Shown here: positions 35,698-51,328 of the stretch, piece after piece | How positions within the stretch are numbered: position 1 is the stretch's first letter | Layout of the letters: each line of letters opens with the position of its first letter | Source of the DNA: Nemopilema nomurai | Taxonomy: Eukaryota; Cnidaria; Scyphozoa; Rhizostomeae; Rhizostomatidae | DNA: 64,000 nt | Assembly (NCBI GenBank): GCA_003864495.1 | Contig: ML133365.1 | Location: forward strand, 975,344 to 1,039,343 | Reading direction: 5' to 3' | Translations under genes and position numbers: made by a program | The notes under the pieces: generated by a model | Database searches by the model: none | Told to the model about the DNA's origin: nothing | What the model saw: the letters and a program-made list of their open reading frames with translations, nothing else

Positions 35698-38600
35698 GTT
35701 ATTTACTTAAATCATTCTTGTTTTTAAAAAAATTTCGCGTTGTGGCTTTGTGTTACTCTAAAAAACATTAGACTTGCACAAATGTATAGCCAGTTGGATC
35801 TGTTGTAAGAAAATGAAGCTTTTGCAATTAAAAACATCAAGTATCCGAGCTTCTGCCTGTGTAATATTTAATTAAAGTTGCAAAACGTTTGAGTTACATA
35901 TCTGAAGGAGTTTTAAGAAAAACTCTATCGTACAAAGTGTATAAAATTTAAGATAATCGGAAAATCTCTGCAGATTTTGATATTCAACGTCAATACAATC
36001 ACCAATTTAAAGAAAACTGTTAATAATTTGATAAACTTGAGATGAAATTCATGTTCTCTTACACCTATTGAACAGGAATATTGATCGAGTTATTTAATTT
36101 AATCATTGTTTTGAAAAATGTTTTCGTTGAAGTTCTGTGTTAGTCTCAGAAAATTTTAATTGCACAAATGTATAGCCGCTTCGATGTGTGGAGATACTCG
36201 GAAAATCTCTGCAGATTTTGATATTCAACGTCAATACAATCGCGTTTTTAATGAAACTGTTCATAATTTGATCAACTTGAGCTGAAATTTGTGTTCTTTT
36301 ACACCTAATGAACAAGAACATTGATCGAGTTATTTAATTAAATCATTCTTGTTTTTGAAAAAATTTCGCGTTGTGGCTTTGTGTTACTCTAAAAAACCTT
36401 AGAGTTGCACAAATGTATAGCCAGTTGGATCTGTTGTAAGAAAATGAAGCTTTTGCAATTGAAAAACATCAAGTATCGAGCTTTTTCCTGTGTAATTATA
36501 TTCAATTAAAGTTGCAAAAGATTTGAGTTACATATCAAAAGGGGTTTTGGAGAAAAACTCTATCGTACAAACTGTATAAAATTTGAGATAATCGGAAAAT
36601 CTCTGCAGATTTTGATATTCAACGTCAATACAATCACCAATTTAAAGAAAACTGATAATTTGATAAACTTGAGATGAAATTCATGTTCTCTTACACCTAT
36701 TGAACAGGAATATTGATCGAGTTATTTAATTTAATCATTGTTTTGAAAAATGTTTCCGTTGAAGTTCTGTGTTAGTCTCAGAAAACTTTAATTGCACAAA
36801 TTTATAGCCGCTTCGATGTTGAGATACTCGGAAAATCTCTGCAGATTTTGATATTCAACGTCAATACAATCGCGTTTTTAATGAACACTGTTTAATTTGA
36901 TCAACTTGAGCTGAAATTTTGTTTCTTTTACACCTAATGAACAAGAACATTGATCGAGTTATTTACTTAAATCATTCTTGTTTTTGAAAAAATTTCGCGT
37001 TGTGGCTTTGTGTTACTCTAAAAAACATTAGAGTTGCACAAATGTATAGCCAGTTGGATCTGTTGTAAGAAAATGAAGCTTTTGCAATTGAAAAACATCA
37101 AGTATCGAGCTTCTGCCTGTGTAATTATATTCAATTAAAGTTGCAAAACGTTTGAGTTACATATCTAAAGGAGTTTTGAGAAAAACTCTATCGTACAAAG
37201 TGTATAAAATTTGAGATAATCGGAAAATCTCTGCAGATTTTGATATTCAACGTCAATACAATCACCAATTTAAAGAAAACTGTTAATAATTTGATAAACT
37301 TGAGATGAAATTCATGTTCTCTTACACCTATTGAACAGGAATATTGATCGAGTTATTTAATTTAATCATTGTTTTGAAAAATGTTTTCGTTGAAGTTCTG
37401 TGTTAGTCTCAGAAAACTTTCTAATTGCACAAATGTATAGCCGCTTCGATGTGTTGGAGATACTCGGAAAATCTGCAGATTTTGATATTCAACGTCAATA
37501 CAATCGCGTTTTTAATGAAACTGTTCATGATTTTGATCAACTTGAGCTGAAATTTGTTTCTTTTACACCTAATGAACAAGAACATTGATCGAGTTATTTA
37601 ATTAAATCATTCTTGTTTTTGAAAAAATTTCGCGTTGTGGCTTTGTGTTACTCTAAAAAACCTTAGAGTTGCACAAATGTATAGCCAGTTGGATCTGTTG
37701 TAAGAAAATGAAGCTTTGCAATTAAAAACATCAAGTATCGAGCTTCTGCCTGTGTAATTATATTCAATTAAAGTTGCAAAACGTTTGAGTTACATATCTA
37801 AAGGAGTTTTGAAGAAAAACTCTATCGTACAAAGTGTATAAAATTTGAGATAATCGGAAAATCTCTGCAGATTTTGATATTCAACGTCAATACAATCACC
37901 AATTTAAAGAAAACTGTTAATAATTTGATAAACTTGAGATGAAATTCATGTTCTCTTACACCTATTGAACAGGAATATTGATCGAGTTGTTTAATTTAAT
38001 CATTTTTTGAAAAATGTTTCCGTTGAAGTTCTGTGTTAGTCTCAGAAAACTTTCTAATTGCACAAATGTATAGCCGCTTCGATGTTGGAGATACTCGGAA
38101 AATCTCTGCAGATTTTGATATTCAACGTCAATACAATCGCGTTTTTAATGAATACTGTTGATAATTTGATCAACTTGAGCTGAAATTTGTGTTCTTTTAC
38201 ACCTAATGAACAAGAACATTGATCGAGTTATTTAATTAAATCATTCTTGTTTTTGAAAAAATTTCGCGTTGTGGCTTTGTGTTACTCTAAAAAACCTTAG
38301 AGTTGCACAAATGTATAGCCAGTTGGATCTGTTGTAAGAAAATGAAGCTTTTGCAATTAAAAACATCAAGTATCGAGCTTTTTCCTGTGTAATTATATTC
38401 AATTAAAGTTGCAAAACGTTTGAGTTACATATCAAAAGGGGTTTTGGAGAAAAACTCTATCGTACAAAGTGTATAAAATTTGAGATAATCGGAAAATCTC
38501 TGCAGATTTTGATATTCAACGTCAATACAATCACCAATTTAAAGAAAACTGTTAATAATTTGATAAACTTGAGATGAAATTCATGTTCTCTTACACCTAT

Positions 38601-41600
38601 TGAACAGGAATATTGATCGAGTTATTTAATTTAATCATTGTTTTGAAAAATGTTTCCGTTGAAGTTCTGTGTTAGTCTCAGAAAACTTTTAATTGCACAA
38701 ATTATAGCCGCTTCGATGTGTTGAGATACTCGGAAAATCTCTGCAGATTTTGATATTCAACGTCAATACAATCGCGTTTTTAATGAAACTGTTGATAATT
38801 TGATCAACTTGAGCTGAAATTTGTTTCTTTTACACCTAACGAACAAGAACATTGATCGAGTTATTTACTTAAATCATTCTTGTTTTTGAAAAAATTTCGC
38901 GTTGTGGCTTTGTGTTACTCTAAAAAACCTTAGAGTTGCACAAATGTATAGCCAGTTGGATCTGTTGTAAGAAAATGAAGCTTTTGCAATTGAAAAACAT
39001 CAAGTATCGAGCTTCTCCTGTGTAATTATATTCAATTAAAGTTGCAAAACGTTTGAGTTACATATCTAAGGAGTTTTGAGAAAAACTCTATCGTACAAAG
39101 TGTATAAAATTTGAGATAATCGGAAAATCTCTGCAGATTTTGATATTCAACGTCAATACAATCACCAATTTAAAGAAAACTGTTAATAATTTGATAAACT
39201 TGAGATGAAATTCATGTTCTCTTACACCTATTGAACAGGAATATTGATCGAGTTATTTAATTTAATCATTGTTTTGAAAAATGTTTTCGTTGAAGTTCTG
39301 TGTTAGTCTCAGAAAATTTTAATTGCACAAATGTATAGCCGCTTCGATGTTGGAGATACTCGGAAATCTCTGCAGATTTTGATATTCAACGTCAATACAA
39401 TCGCGTTTTTAATGAAACTGTTCATAATTTGATCAACTTGAGCTGAAATTTGTGTTCTTTTACACCTAATGAACAAGAACATTGATCGAGTTATTTAATT
39501 AAATCATTCTTGTTTTTGAAAAAATTTCGCGTTGTGGCTTTGTGTTACTCTAAAAAACCTTAGAGTTGCACAAATGTATAGCCAGTTGGATCTGTTGTAA
39601 GAAAATGAAGCTTTTGCAATTGAAAAACATCAAGTATCGAGCTTTTTCCTGTGTAATTATATTCAATTAAAGTTGCAAAACGTTTGAGTTACATATCAAA
39701 AGGGGTTTTGGAGAAAAACTCTATCGTACAAAGTGTATAAAATTTGAGATAATCGGAAAATCTCTGCAGATTTTGATATTCAACGTCAATACAATCACCA
39801 ATTTAAAGAAAACTGTTAATAATTTGATAAACTTGAGATGAAATTCATGTTCTCTTACACCTATTGAACAGGAATATTGATCGAGTTATTTAATTTAATC
39901 ATTGTTTGAAAAATGTTTCGTTGAAGTTCTGTGTTAGTCTCAGAAAACTTTTAATTGCACAAATGTATAGCCGCTTCGATGTGTTGGAGATACTCGGAAA
40001 ATCTCTGCAGATTTTGATATTCAACGTCAATACAATCGCGTTTTTAATGAAACTGTTCATAATTTGATCAACTTGAGCTGAAATTTGTGTTCTTTTACAC
40101 CTAATGAACAAGAACATTGATCGAGTTATTTAATTAAATCATTCTTGTTTTTGAAAAAATTTCGCGTTGTGGCTTTGTGTTACTCTAAAAAACCTTAGAG
40201 TTGCACAAATGTATAGCCAGTTGGATCTGTTGTAAGAAAATGAAGCTCTTGCAATTAAAAACATCAAGTATCGAGCTTTTCTCCTGTGTAATTATATTCA
40301 ATTAAAGTTGCAAAACGTTTGAGTTACATATCTAAAGGAGTTTTGGAGAAAACTCTATCGTACAAAGTGTATAAAATTTGAGATAATGAAAATCTCTGCA
40401 GATTTTGATATTCAACGTCAATACAATCACCAATTTAAAGAAAACTGTTAATAATTTGATAAACTTGAGATGGAATTCATGTTTTCTTACATCTATTGAA
40501 CAGGAATATTGATCGAGTTACTTAATTTAATCATTTTTTTGAAAAATGTTTCCGTTAAAGTTATGTGTTAGTCTCAGAAAATTTTCTAATTGCACAAATG
40601 TATAGCCGCTTCGATGTGTTGGAGATACTCGGAAAATCTCTGCAGATTTTGATATTCAACGTCAATACAATCGCGTTTTTAATGAAACTGTTCATAATTT
40701 GATCAACTTGAGCTGAAATTTGTGTTCTTTTACACCTAATGAACAAGAAATATTGATCGAGTTATTTATTAAATCATTCTTGTTTTTGAAAAAATTTCGC
40801 GTTGTGGCTTTGTGTTACTCTAAAAAACCTTAGAGTTGCACAAATGTATAGCCAGTTGGATCTGTTGTAAGAAAATGAAGCTTGCAATTAAAAACATCAA
40901 GTATCGAGCTTCTGCCTGTGTAATTATATTCAATTAAAGTTGCAAAACGTTTGAGTTACATATCTAAAGGAGTTTTGAAGAAAAACTCTATCGTACAAAG
41001 TGTATAAAATTTGAGATAATCGGAAAATCTCTGCAGATTTTGATATTCAACGTCAATACAATCACCAATTTAAAGAAAACTGCTAATAATTGATAAACTT
41101 GAGATGAAATTCATGTTCTCTTACCCTATTGAACAGGAATATTGATCGAGTTATTTAATTTAATCATTTTTGTGAAAAATGTGTCCGTTGAAGTTTTGTG
41201 TTAGTCTCAGAAAACTTTCTAATTGCACAAATGTATAGCCGCTTCGATGTGTTGGAGATACTCGGAAAACTCTCTGCAGATTTTGATATTCAACGTCAAA
41301 CTAATCGCGTTTTTAATGAAAACTGTTCATAATTTGATGAACTTGAGCTGAAATTTGTGTTCTTTTACACCTATGAACAAGAACATTGATCGAGTTATTT
41401 ATTAAATCATTCTTTTTTGAAAAAATTTCGCGTTGTGGCTTTGTGTTACTCTAAAAAACCTTAGAGTTGCACAAATGTATAGCCAGTTGGATCTGTTGTA
41501 AGAAAATGAAGCTTTTGCAATTAAAAACATCAAGTATCGAGCTTCTGCCTGTGTAATTATATTCAATTAAAGTTGCAAAACGTTTGAGTTACATATCTAA

Positions 41601-44600
41601 AGGAGTTTTGAGAAAACTATCGTACAAAGTGTATAAAATTTGAGATAATCGGAAAATCTCTGCAGATTTTGATATTCAACGTCAATACAATCACCAATTT
41701 AAAGAAAACTGTTAATAATTTGATAAACTTGAGATGGAATTCATGTTTCCTTACATCTATTGAACAGGAATATTGATCGAGTTACTTAATTTAATCATTT
41801 TTTTGAAAAATGTTTCCGTTGAAGTTCTGTGTTAGTCTCAGAAAACTTTCTAATTGCACAAATGTATAGCCGCTTCGATGTGTTGGAGATACTCGGAAAA
41901 TCTCTGCAGATTTTGATATTCAACGTCAATACAATCGCGTTTTTAATGAAACTGTTGATAATTTGATCAACTTGAGCTGAAATTTGTGTTCTTTTACACC
42001 TAATGAACAAGAAATATTGATCGAGTTATTTACTTAATTCATTCTTGATTTGAAAAAATTTCGCGTTGTGGCTTTGTGTTACTCTAAAAAACCTTAGAGT
42101 TGCACAAATGTATAGCCAGTTGGATCTGTTGTAAGAAAATGAAGCTCTTGCAATTAAAAACATCAAGTATCGAGCTTCTGCCTGTGTAATTATATTCAAT
42201 TAAAGTTGCAAAACGTTTGAGTTACATATCTAAAGGAGTTTTGAGAAAACTCTATCGTACAAAGTGTATAAAATTTGAGATAATCGGAAAATCTCTGCAG
42301 ATTTTGATATTCAACGTCAATACAATCACCAATTTAAAGAAAACTGTTAATAATTTGATAAACTTGAGATGAAATTCATGTTCTCTTACACCTATTGAAC
42401 AGGAATATTGATCGAGTTATTTAATTTAATCATTGTTTTGAAAAATGTTTCCGTTGAAGTTCTGTGTTAGTCTCAGAAAATTTTTAATTGCACAAATGTA
42501 TAGCCGCTTCGATCTGTTGGAGATACTCGGAAAATCTCTGCAGATTTTGATATTCAACGTCAATACAATCGCGTTTTTAATGAAACTGTTCATAATTTGA
42601 TCAACTTGAGCTGAAATTTGTGTTCTTTTACACCTAATGAACAAGAACATTGATCGAGATATTTAATTAAATCATTCTTGTTTTTGAAAAAATTTCGCGT
42701 TGTGGCTTTGTGTTACTCTAAAAAACCTTAGAGTTGCACAAATGTATAGCCAGTTGGATCTGTTGTAAAAAATGAAGCTCTTGCAATTAAAAAACATAAG
42801 TATCAGCTTCTGCCTGTGTAATTATATTCAATTAAAGTTGCAAAACGTTTGAGTTACATATCTAAAGGAGTTTTGAGAAAACTCTATCGTACAAAGTGTA
42901 TAAAATTTGAGATAATCGGAAAATCTCTGCAGATTTTGATATTCAACGTCAATACAATCACCAATTTAAAGAAAACTGTTAATAATTTGATAAACTTGAG
43001 ATGAAATTCATGTTCTCTTACACCTATTGAACAGGAATATTGATCGAGTTATTTAATTTATTCATTGTTTTGAAAAATGTTTCCGTTGAAGTTCTGTGTT
43101 AGTCTCAGAAAACTTTCTAATTGCACAAATGTATAGCCGCTTCGATGTGGAGATACTCGGAAAATCTCTGCAGATTTTGATATTCAACGTCAATACAATC
43201 GCGTTTTTAATGAAACTGTTGATAATTTGATCAACTTGAGCTGAAATTTGTGTTCTTTTACACCTAACGAACAAGAACATTGATCGAGTTATTTATTAAA
43301 TCATTCTTGTTTTTGAAAAAATTTCGCGTTGTGGCTTTGTGTTACTCTAAAAAACCTTAGAGTTGCACAAATGTATAGCCAGTTGGATCTGTTGTAAGAA
43401 ATGAAGCTCTTGCAATTAAAAACATAAGTATCGAGTTTCTGCCTGTGTAATTATATTCAATTAAAGTTGCAAAACGTTTGAGTTACATATCTAAAGGAGT
43501 TTTGGAGATAAACTCTATCGTACAAAGCGTATAAAATTTGAGATAAATGAAAAATCTCTGCAGATTTTGATGTTCAAGTCAATACAATCACCAATTTAAA
43601 GAAAACTGTTAATAATTTGATAAACTTGAGATGAAACTTCATTCTCTTACACCTATTGAACAGGAATATTGATCGAGTTATTTAATTTAATCATTGTTTT
43701 GAAAAATGTTTCGTTGAAGTTCTGTGTTAGTCTCAGAAAATTTTCTAATTGCACAAATTATAGCCGCTTCGATGTGTTGGAGATACTCGGAAAATCTCTG
43801 CAGATTTTGATATTCAACGTCAATACAATCGCGTTTTTAATGAATACTGTTCATAATTTGATCAACTTGAGCTGAAATTTGTGTTCTTTTACACCTATTG
43901 AACAAGAATATTGATCGAGTTATTTAATTAAATCATTCTTGTTTTTGAAAAAATTTCGCGTTGTGGCTTTGTGTTACTCTAAAAAACTTAGTTGCACAAA
44001 TGTATAGCCAGTTGGATCTGTTGTAAGAAAATGAAGCTTTTGCAATTAAAAACATCAAGTATCGAGCTTTCCTGTGTAATTATATTCAATTAAAGTTGCA
44101 AAACGTTTGAGTTACATATCTAAAGGAGTTTTAAGAAAAACTCTATCGTACAAAGTGTATAAAATTTGAGATAATCGGAAAATCTCTGCAGATTTTGATA
44201 TTCAACGTCAATACAATCACCAATTTAAAGAAAACTGTTAATAATTTGATAAACTTGAGATGAAATTCGTGTTCTCTTACACCTATTGAACAGGAATATT
44301 GATCGAGTTATTTAATTTAATCATTGTTTTGAAAAATGTTTTCGTTGAAGTTCTGTGTTAGTCTCAGAAAACTTTCTAATTGCACAAATGTATAGCCGCT
44401 TCGATGTGTTGGAGATACTCGGAAAATCTCTGCAGATTTTGATATTCAACGTCAAACCAATCGCGTTTTTAATGAAAACTGTTCATAATTTGATCAACTT
44501 GAGCTGAAATTTGTTTTATTTTACACCTAACGAACAAGAACATTGATCGAGTTATTTACTTAAATCATTCTTGTTTTTGAAAAAATTTCGCGTTGTGGCT

Positions 44601-46463
44601 TTGTGTTACTCTAAAAAACCTTAGAGTTGCACAAATGTATAGCCAGTTGGATCTGTTGTAAGAAAATGAAGCTTTTGCAATTAAAAACATCAAGTATCGA
44701 GCTTCTGCCTGTGTAATTAAATTCAATTAAAGTTGCAAAACGTTTGAGTTACATATCTAAAGGAGTTTTGAAGAAAAACTCTATCGTACAAAGTGTATAA
44801 AATTTAAGATAATCGGAAAATCTCTGCAGATTTTGATATTCAACGTCAATACAATCACCAATTTAAAGAAAACTGTTAATAAATTGATAAACTTGAGATG
44901 AAATTTATGTTCTCTTACACCTATTGAACAGGAATATTGATCAAGTTGTTTAATTTAATCACTTTTTTTTAAATGTTTCCGTTAAAGTTCTGTGTTAGTC
45001 TCAGAAAACTTTCAAATTGCACAAATGTATAGCCGCTTCGATGTGTTGGAGATACTCGGAAAATCTCTGCAGATTTTGATATTCAACGTCAATACAATCG
45101 CGTTTTTAATGAATACTGTTCATAATTTGATTACCTTGAGCTGAAATTTGTGTTCTTTTACACCTATTGAACAAGAATATTGATCGAGTTATTTAATTAA
45201 ATCTTTCTTGTTTTTGAAAAAATTTCCCGTTGTGGCTTTGTGTTACTCTAAAAAACCTTAGAGTTGCACAAATGTATAGCCAGTTGGATCTGTTGTAAGA
45301 AAATGAAGCTTTTGCAATTGAAAAACATCAAGTATCGAGCTTTTTCCTGTGTAATTATATTCAATTAAAGTTGCAAAACGTTTGAGTTACATATCAAAAG
45401 GGGTTTTGGAGAAAAACTCTATCGTACAAACTGTATAAAATTTGAGATAATCGGAAAATCTCTGCAGATTTTGATATTCAACGTCAATATAATCACCAAT
45501 TTAAAGAAAACTGTTAATAATTTGATAAACTTGAGATGAAATTCATGTTCTCTTACACCTATTGAACAGGAATATTGATCGAGTTATTTAATTTATTCAT
45601 TGTTTTGAAAAATTTTTTCGTTGAAGTTCTGTGTTAGTCTCAGAAAACTTTCTAATTGCACAAATGTATAGCCGCTTCGATCTGTTGAGGACACTCGGAA
45701 AATCTCTGCAGATTTTGATATTCAACGTCAATGCAATCGCGTTTTTAATGAACACTGTTCATAATTTGATCAACTTGAGCTGAAATTTGTGTTCTTTTAC
45801 ACCTAACGAACAAGAACATTGATCGAGTTATTTACTTAAATCATTTTTGTTTTTGAAAAATTTCGCGTTGTGGCTTTGTGTTACTCTAAAAAACCTTAGA
45901 GTTGCACAAATGTATAGCCAGTTGGATCTGTTGTAAGAAAATGAGCCTCTTGCAATTAAAAAACATCAAGTATCGAGCTTCTGCCTGTGTAATTATATTT
46001 AATTAAAGTTGCAAAAGATTTGAGTTACATATCTGAAGGAGTTTTAAAGAAAAACTCTATCGAACAAAGTGTATAAATTTAAGATAATCGGAAAATCTCT
46101 GCAGATTTTGATATTCAACGTCAATACAATCACCAATTTAAAGAAAACTGTTGATAATTTGATAAACTTGAGATGAAATTCGTGTTCTCTTACACCTATT
46201 GAACAGGAATATTGATCAAGTTATTTAATTTATTCATTGTTTTGAAAAATGTTTTCGTTGAAATTCTGTGTTAGTCTCAGAAAACTTTCTAATTGCACAA
46301 ATGTATAGCCGCTTCGATGTGTTGGAGATACTCGGAAAATCTCTGCAGATTTTGATATTCAACGTCAAAACAATCGCGTTTTTAATGAAAACTGTTCATA
46401 ATTTGATCAACTTGAGCTGAAATTTGTGTTCTTTTACACCTAATGAACAAGAACATTGATCGA
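35698..46463 (+). repeat. Satellite B beta: 638-bp L+S dimer array
   Basis: Regular alternation of L (about 394 bp) and S (about 244 bp), about 17 dimers. Most differences between copies from 36.1 to 43.9 kb are single-base losses in short runs (for example AATGAAACTG for AATGAAAACTG, and GAAGCTTGCAATT for GAAGCTTTTGCAATT). Substitution variants such as CTAACGAAC versus CTAATGAAC mark subtypes. No other element interrupts the array. Confidence 0.9.
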
Positions 46464-48778
46464 GATATTTAATTATATCATTCTTGTTTTTGAAAAATTT
46501 CGCGTTGTGGCTTTGTGTTACTCTAAAAAACCTTAGAGTTGCACAAATGTATAGCCAGTTGGATCTGTTGTAAGAAAATGAAGCTTTTGCAATTGAAAAA
46601 CATCAAGTATCGAGATTTTTCCTGTGTAATTATATTCAATTAAAGTTGCAAAAGATTTGAGTTACATATCAAAAGGAGTTTTGGAGAAAAACTCTATCGT
46701 ACAAAGTGTATAAAATTTAAGATAATCGGAAAATCTCTGCAGATTTTGATATTCAACGTCAATACAATCACCAATTTAAAGAAAACTGTGTTAGTCTCAG
46801 AAAACTTTCTAATTGCACAAATGTATAGCCGCTTCGATCTGTTGAGGACACTCGGAAAATCTCTGCAGATTTTGATATTCAACGTCAATACAATCGCGTT
46901 TTTAATGAACACTGTTCATAATTTGATCAACTTGAGTTGAAATTTGTGTTCTTTTACACCTAATTAACAAGAACATTGATCGAGTTATTTACTTAAATCA
47001 TTTTTGTTTTTGAAAAGATTTCGCGTTGTGGCTTTGTGTTACTCTAAAAAACCTTAGAGTTGCACAAATGTATAGCCAGTTGGATCTGTTGTAAGAAAAT
47101 GAACCTCTTGCAATTAAAAAACATCAAGTATCGAGCTTCTGCCTGTGTAATTATATTTAATTAAAGTTGCAAAACGTTTGAGTTACATATCTGAAGGAGT
47201 TTTAAAGAAAAACTCTATCGTACAAAGTGTATAAAATTTAAGATAATCGGAAAATCTCTGCAGATTTTGATATTCAACGTCAATACAATCACCAATTTAG
47301 AGAAAACTGTTGATAATTTGATAAACTTGAGATGAAATTCGTGTTCTCTTACACCTATTGAACAGGAATATTGATCAAGTTATTTAATTTATTCATTTTT
47401 TTGAAAAATGTTTTCGTTGAAATTCTGTGTTAGTCTCAGAAAACTTTCTAATTGCACAAATGTATAGCCGCTTCGATGTGTTGGAGATACTCGGAAACTC
47501 TCTGCAGATTTTGATATTCAACGTCAAAACAATCGCGTTTTTAATGAAAACTGTTCATAATTTGATCAACTTGAGCTGAAATTTGTGTTCTTTTACACCT
47601 AATGAACAAGAACATTGATCGAGATATTTAATTATATCATTCTTGTTTTTGAAAAATTTCGCGTTGTGGCTTTGTGTTACTCTAAAAAACCTTAGAGTTG
47701 CACAAATGTATAGCCAGTTGGATCTGTTGTAAGAAAATGAAGCTTTTGCAATTGAAAAACATCAAGTATCGAGATTTTTCCTGTGTAATTATATTCAATT
47801 AAAGTTGCAAAAGATTTGAGTTACATATCAAAAGGAGTTTTGAAGAAAAACTCTATCGTACAAAGTGTATAAAATTTAAGATAATCGGAAAATCTCTGCA
47901 GATTTTGATATTCAACGTCAATACAATCACCAATTTAAAGAAACTGTGTTAGTCTCAGAAAACTTTCTAATTGCACAATGTATAGCCGCTTCGATCTGTT
48001 GAGACACTCGGAAAATCTCTGCAGATTTTGATATTCAACGTCAATACAATCGCGTTTTTAATGAACACTGTTCATAATTTGATCAACTTGAGTTGAAATT
48101 TGTGTTCTTTTACACCTAATTAACAAGAACATTGATCGAGTTATTTACTTAAATCATTCTTGTTTTTGAAAAAATTTCGCGTTATGGCTTTGTGTTACTC
48201 TAAAAAACCTTAGAGTTGCACAAATGTATAGCCAGTTGGATCTGTTGTAAGAAAATGAACCTCTTGCAATTGAAAAACATCAAGTATCGAGCTTCTGCCT
48301 GTGTAATTATATTTAATTAAAGTTGCAAAACGTTTGAGTTACATATCTGAAGGAGTTTTAAAGAAAAACTCTATCGTACAAAGTGTATAAAATTTAAGAT
48401 AATCGGAAAATCTCTGCAGATTTTGATATTCAACGTCAATACAATCACCAATTTAGAGAAAACTGTTGATAATTTGATAAACTTGAGATGAAATTCGTGT
48501 TCTCTTACACCTATTGAACAGGAATATTGATCAAGTTATTTAATTTATTCATTTTTTTGAAAAATGTTTTCGTTGAAATTCTGTGTTAGTCTCAGAAAAC
48601 TTTCTAATTGCACAAATGTATAGCCGCTTCGATGTGTTGGAGATACTCGGAAACTCTCTGCAGATTTTGATATTCAACGTCAAAACAATCGCGTTTTCAA
48701 TGAAAACTGTTCATAATTTGATCAACTTGAGCTGAAATTTGTGTTCTTTTACACCTAATGAACAAGAACATTGATCGA
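46464..48778 (+). repeat. Satellite B beta: two copies of a Delta-L-S higher-order unit (about 1.16 kb)
   Basis: Order Delta (46464), L (46984), S (47379), Delta (47633), L (48140), S (48535). The two copies share rare variants: CTAATTAACAAG, GAGATATTTAATTATATC, and GAGGACACTCGG (GAGACACTCGG in the second). The mixed unit was therefore duplicated as a whole. It is the only place here where Delta and complete dimers form a joint higher-order unit. Confidence 0.87.
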
Positions 48779-51328
48779 GATATTTAATTATATCATTCTT
48801 GTTTTTGAAAAATTTCGCGTTGTGGCTTTGTGTTACTCTAAAAAACCTTAGACTTGCACAAATGTATAGCCAGTTGGATCTGTTGTAAGAAAATGAACCT
48901 CTTGCAATTAAAAACATCAAGTATCGAGCTTCTGCCTGTGTAATTATATTTAATTAAAGTTGCAAAACGTTTGAGTTACATATCTAAAGGAGTTTTGAAG
49001 AAAAACTCTACCGTACAAAGTGTATAAAATTTGAGATAATCGGAAAATCTCTGCAGATTTTGATATTCAACGTCAATACAATCACCAATTTAAAGAAAAC
49101 TTTTAATAATTTGATAAACTTGAGATGAAATTCATGTTCTCTTACACCTATTGAACAGGAATATTGATCAAGTTATTTAATTTATTCATTTTTTTGAAAA
49201 ATGTTTTCGTTGAAATTCTGTGTTAGTCTCAGAAAACTTTCTAATTGCACAAATGTATAGCCGCTTCGATGTGTTGGAGATACTCGGAAACTCTCTGCAG
49301 ATTTTGATATTCAACGTCAAAACAATCGCGTTTTCAATGAAAACTGTTCATAATTTGATCAACTTGAGCTGAAATTTGTGTTCTTTTACACCTAATGAAC
49401 AAGAACATTGATCGAGATATTTAATTATATCATTCTTGTTTTTGAAAAAATTTCGCGCTGTGGCTTTGTGTTACTCTAAAAAACATTAGACTTGCACAAA
49501 TGTATAGCCAGTTGGATCTGTTGTAAGAAAATGAAGCTTTTGCAATTAAAAACATCAAGTATCGAGCTTCTGCCTGTGTAATTATATTTAATTAAAGTTG
49601 CAAAACGTTTGAGTTACATATCTAAAGGAGTTTTGAAGAAAAACTCTACCGTACAAAGTGTATAAAATTTGAGATAATCGGAAAATCTCTGCAGATTTTG
49701 ATATTCAACGTCAATACAATCACCAATTTAAAGAAAACTTTTAATAATTTGATAAACTTGAGATGAAATTCATGTTCTCTTACACCTATTGAACAGGAAT
49801 ATTGATCGAGTTATCTAACTTAATCATTGTTTTGAAAAATGTTTCCGTTGAAGTTCTGCGTTAGTCTCAGAAAATTTTTTAATTGCACAAATTTATAGCC
49901 GCTCCGATCTGTTCATGATACTCGGAAAATCTCTGCAGATTTTGATATTCAACGTCAATACAATCGCGTTTTTAATGAACACTGTTCATAATTTGATCAA
50001 CTTGAGCTGAAATTTGTGTTCTTTAACACCTAACGAACAAGAACATTGATCGAGTTATTTAATTAAATCATTCTTGTTTTTGAAAAAATTTCGCGCTGTG
50101 GCTTTGTGTTATTCTAAAAAACATTAGACTTGCACAAATGTATAGCCAGTTGGATCTGTTGTAAGAAAATGAAGCTCTTACAATTAAAAACATCAAGTAT
50201 CGAGCTTCTGCCTGTGTAATTATATTTAATTAAAGTTGCAAAACGTTTGAGTTACATATCTAAAGGAGTTTTGGAGAAAAACTCTATCGTACAAAGTTTA
50301 TAAAATTTAAGATAATCGGAAAATCTCTGCAGATTTTGATATTCAACGTCAATACAATCACCAATTTAAAGAAAACTGTTGATAATTTGATAAACTTGAG
50401 ATGAAATTCGTGTTCTCTTACACCTATTGAACAGGAATATTGATCAAGTTATTTAATTTAATCATTGTTTTGAAAAATGTTTTCGTTGAAGTTCTGTGTT
50501 AGTCTCAGAAAACTTTCTAATTGCACAAATTTATAGCCGCTTCGATGTGTTGGAGATACTCGGAAAATCTCTGCAGATTTTGATATTCAACGTCAATACA
50601 ATCGCGTTTTTAATGAACACTGTTCATAATTTGATCAACTTGAGCTGAAATTTGTGTTCTTTAACACCTAACGAACAAGAACATTGATCGAGTTATTTAA
50701 TTAAATCATTCTTGTTTTTGAAAAAATTTCGCGTGTGGCTTTGTGTTATCTAAAAAACATTAGACTTGCACAAATGTATAGCCAGTTGGATCTGTTGTAA
50801 GAAAATGAAGCTTTTGCAATTATGAAACATCAAGTATCGAGCTTCTGCCTGTGTAATTATATTTAATTAAAGTTGCAAAACGTTTGAGTTACATATCTAA
50901 AGGAGTTGTGAAGAAAAACTCTATCGTACAAAGTGTATAAAATTTAAGATAATCGGAGAATCTCTGCAGATTTTGATATTCAACGTCAATACAATCACCA
51001 ATTTAGAGAAAACTGTTGATAATTTGATAAACTTGAGATGAAATTCGTGTTCTCTTACACCTATTGAACAGGAATATTGATCAAGTTATTTAATTTATTC
51101 ATTTTTTTGAAAAATGTTTTCGTTGAAATTCTGTGTTAGTCTCAGAAAACTTTCTAATTGCACAAATGTATAGCCGCTTCGATGTGTTGGAGATACTCGG
51201 AAAATCTCTGCAGATTTTGATATTCAACGTCAAAACAATCGCGTTTTCAATGAAAACTGTTCATAATTTGATCAACTTGAGCTGAAATTTGTGTTCTTTT
51301 ACACCTAATAAACAAGAACATTGATCGA
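48779..51328 (+). repeat. Satellite B beta: L+S dimers
   Basis: Boundaries at 48779 (L), 49172 (S), 49416 (L), 49810 (S), 50054 (L), 50448 (S), 50692 (L) and 51085 (S). Standard 638-bp dimers with few indels. Variants such as TTTCGCGCTGTGG and GTTCATGATACTCGG are shared by neighbouring copies, showing local homogenisation. Confidence 0.9.
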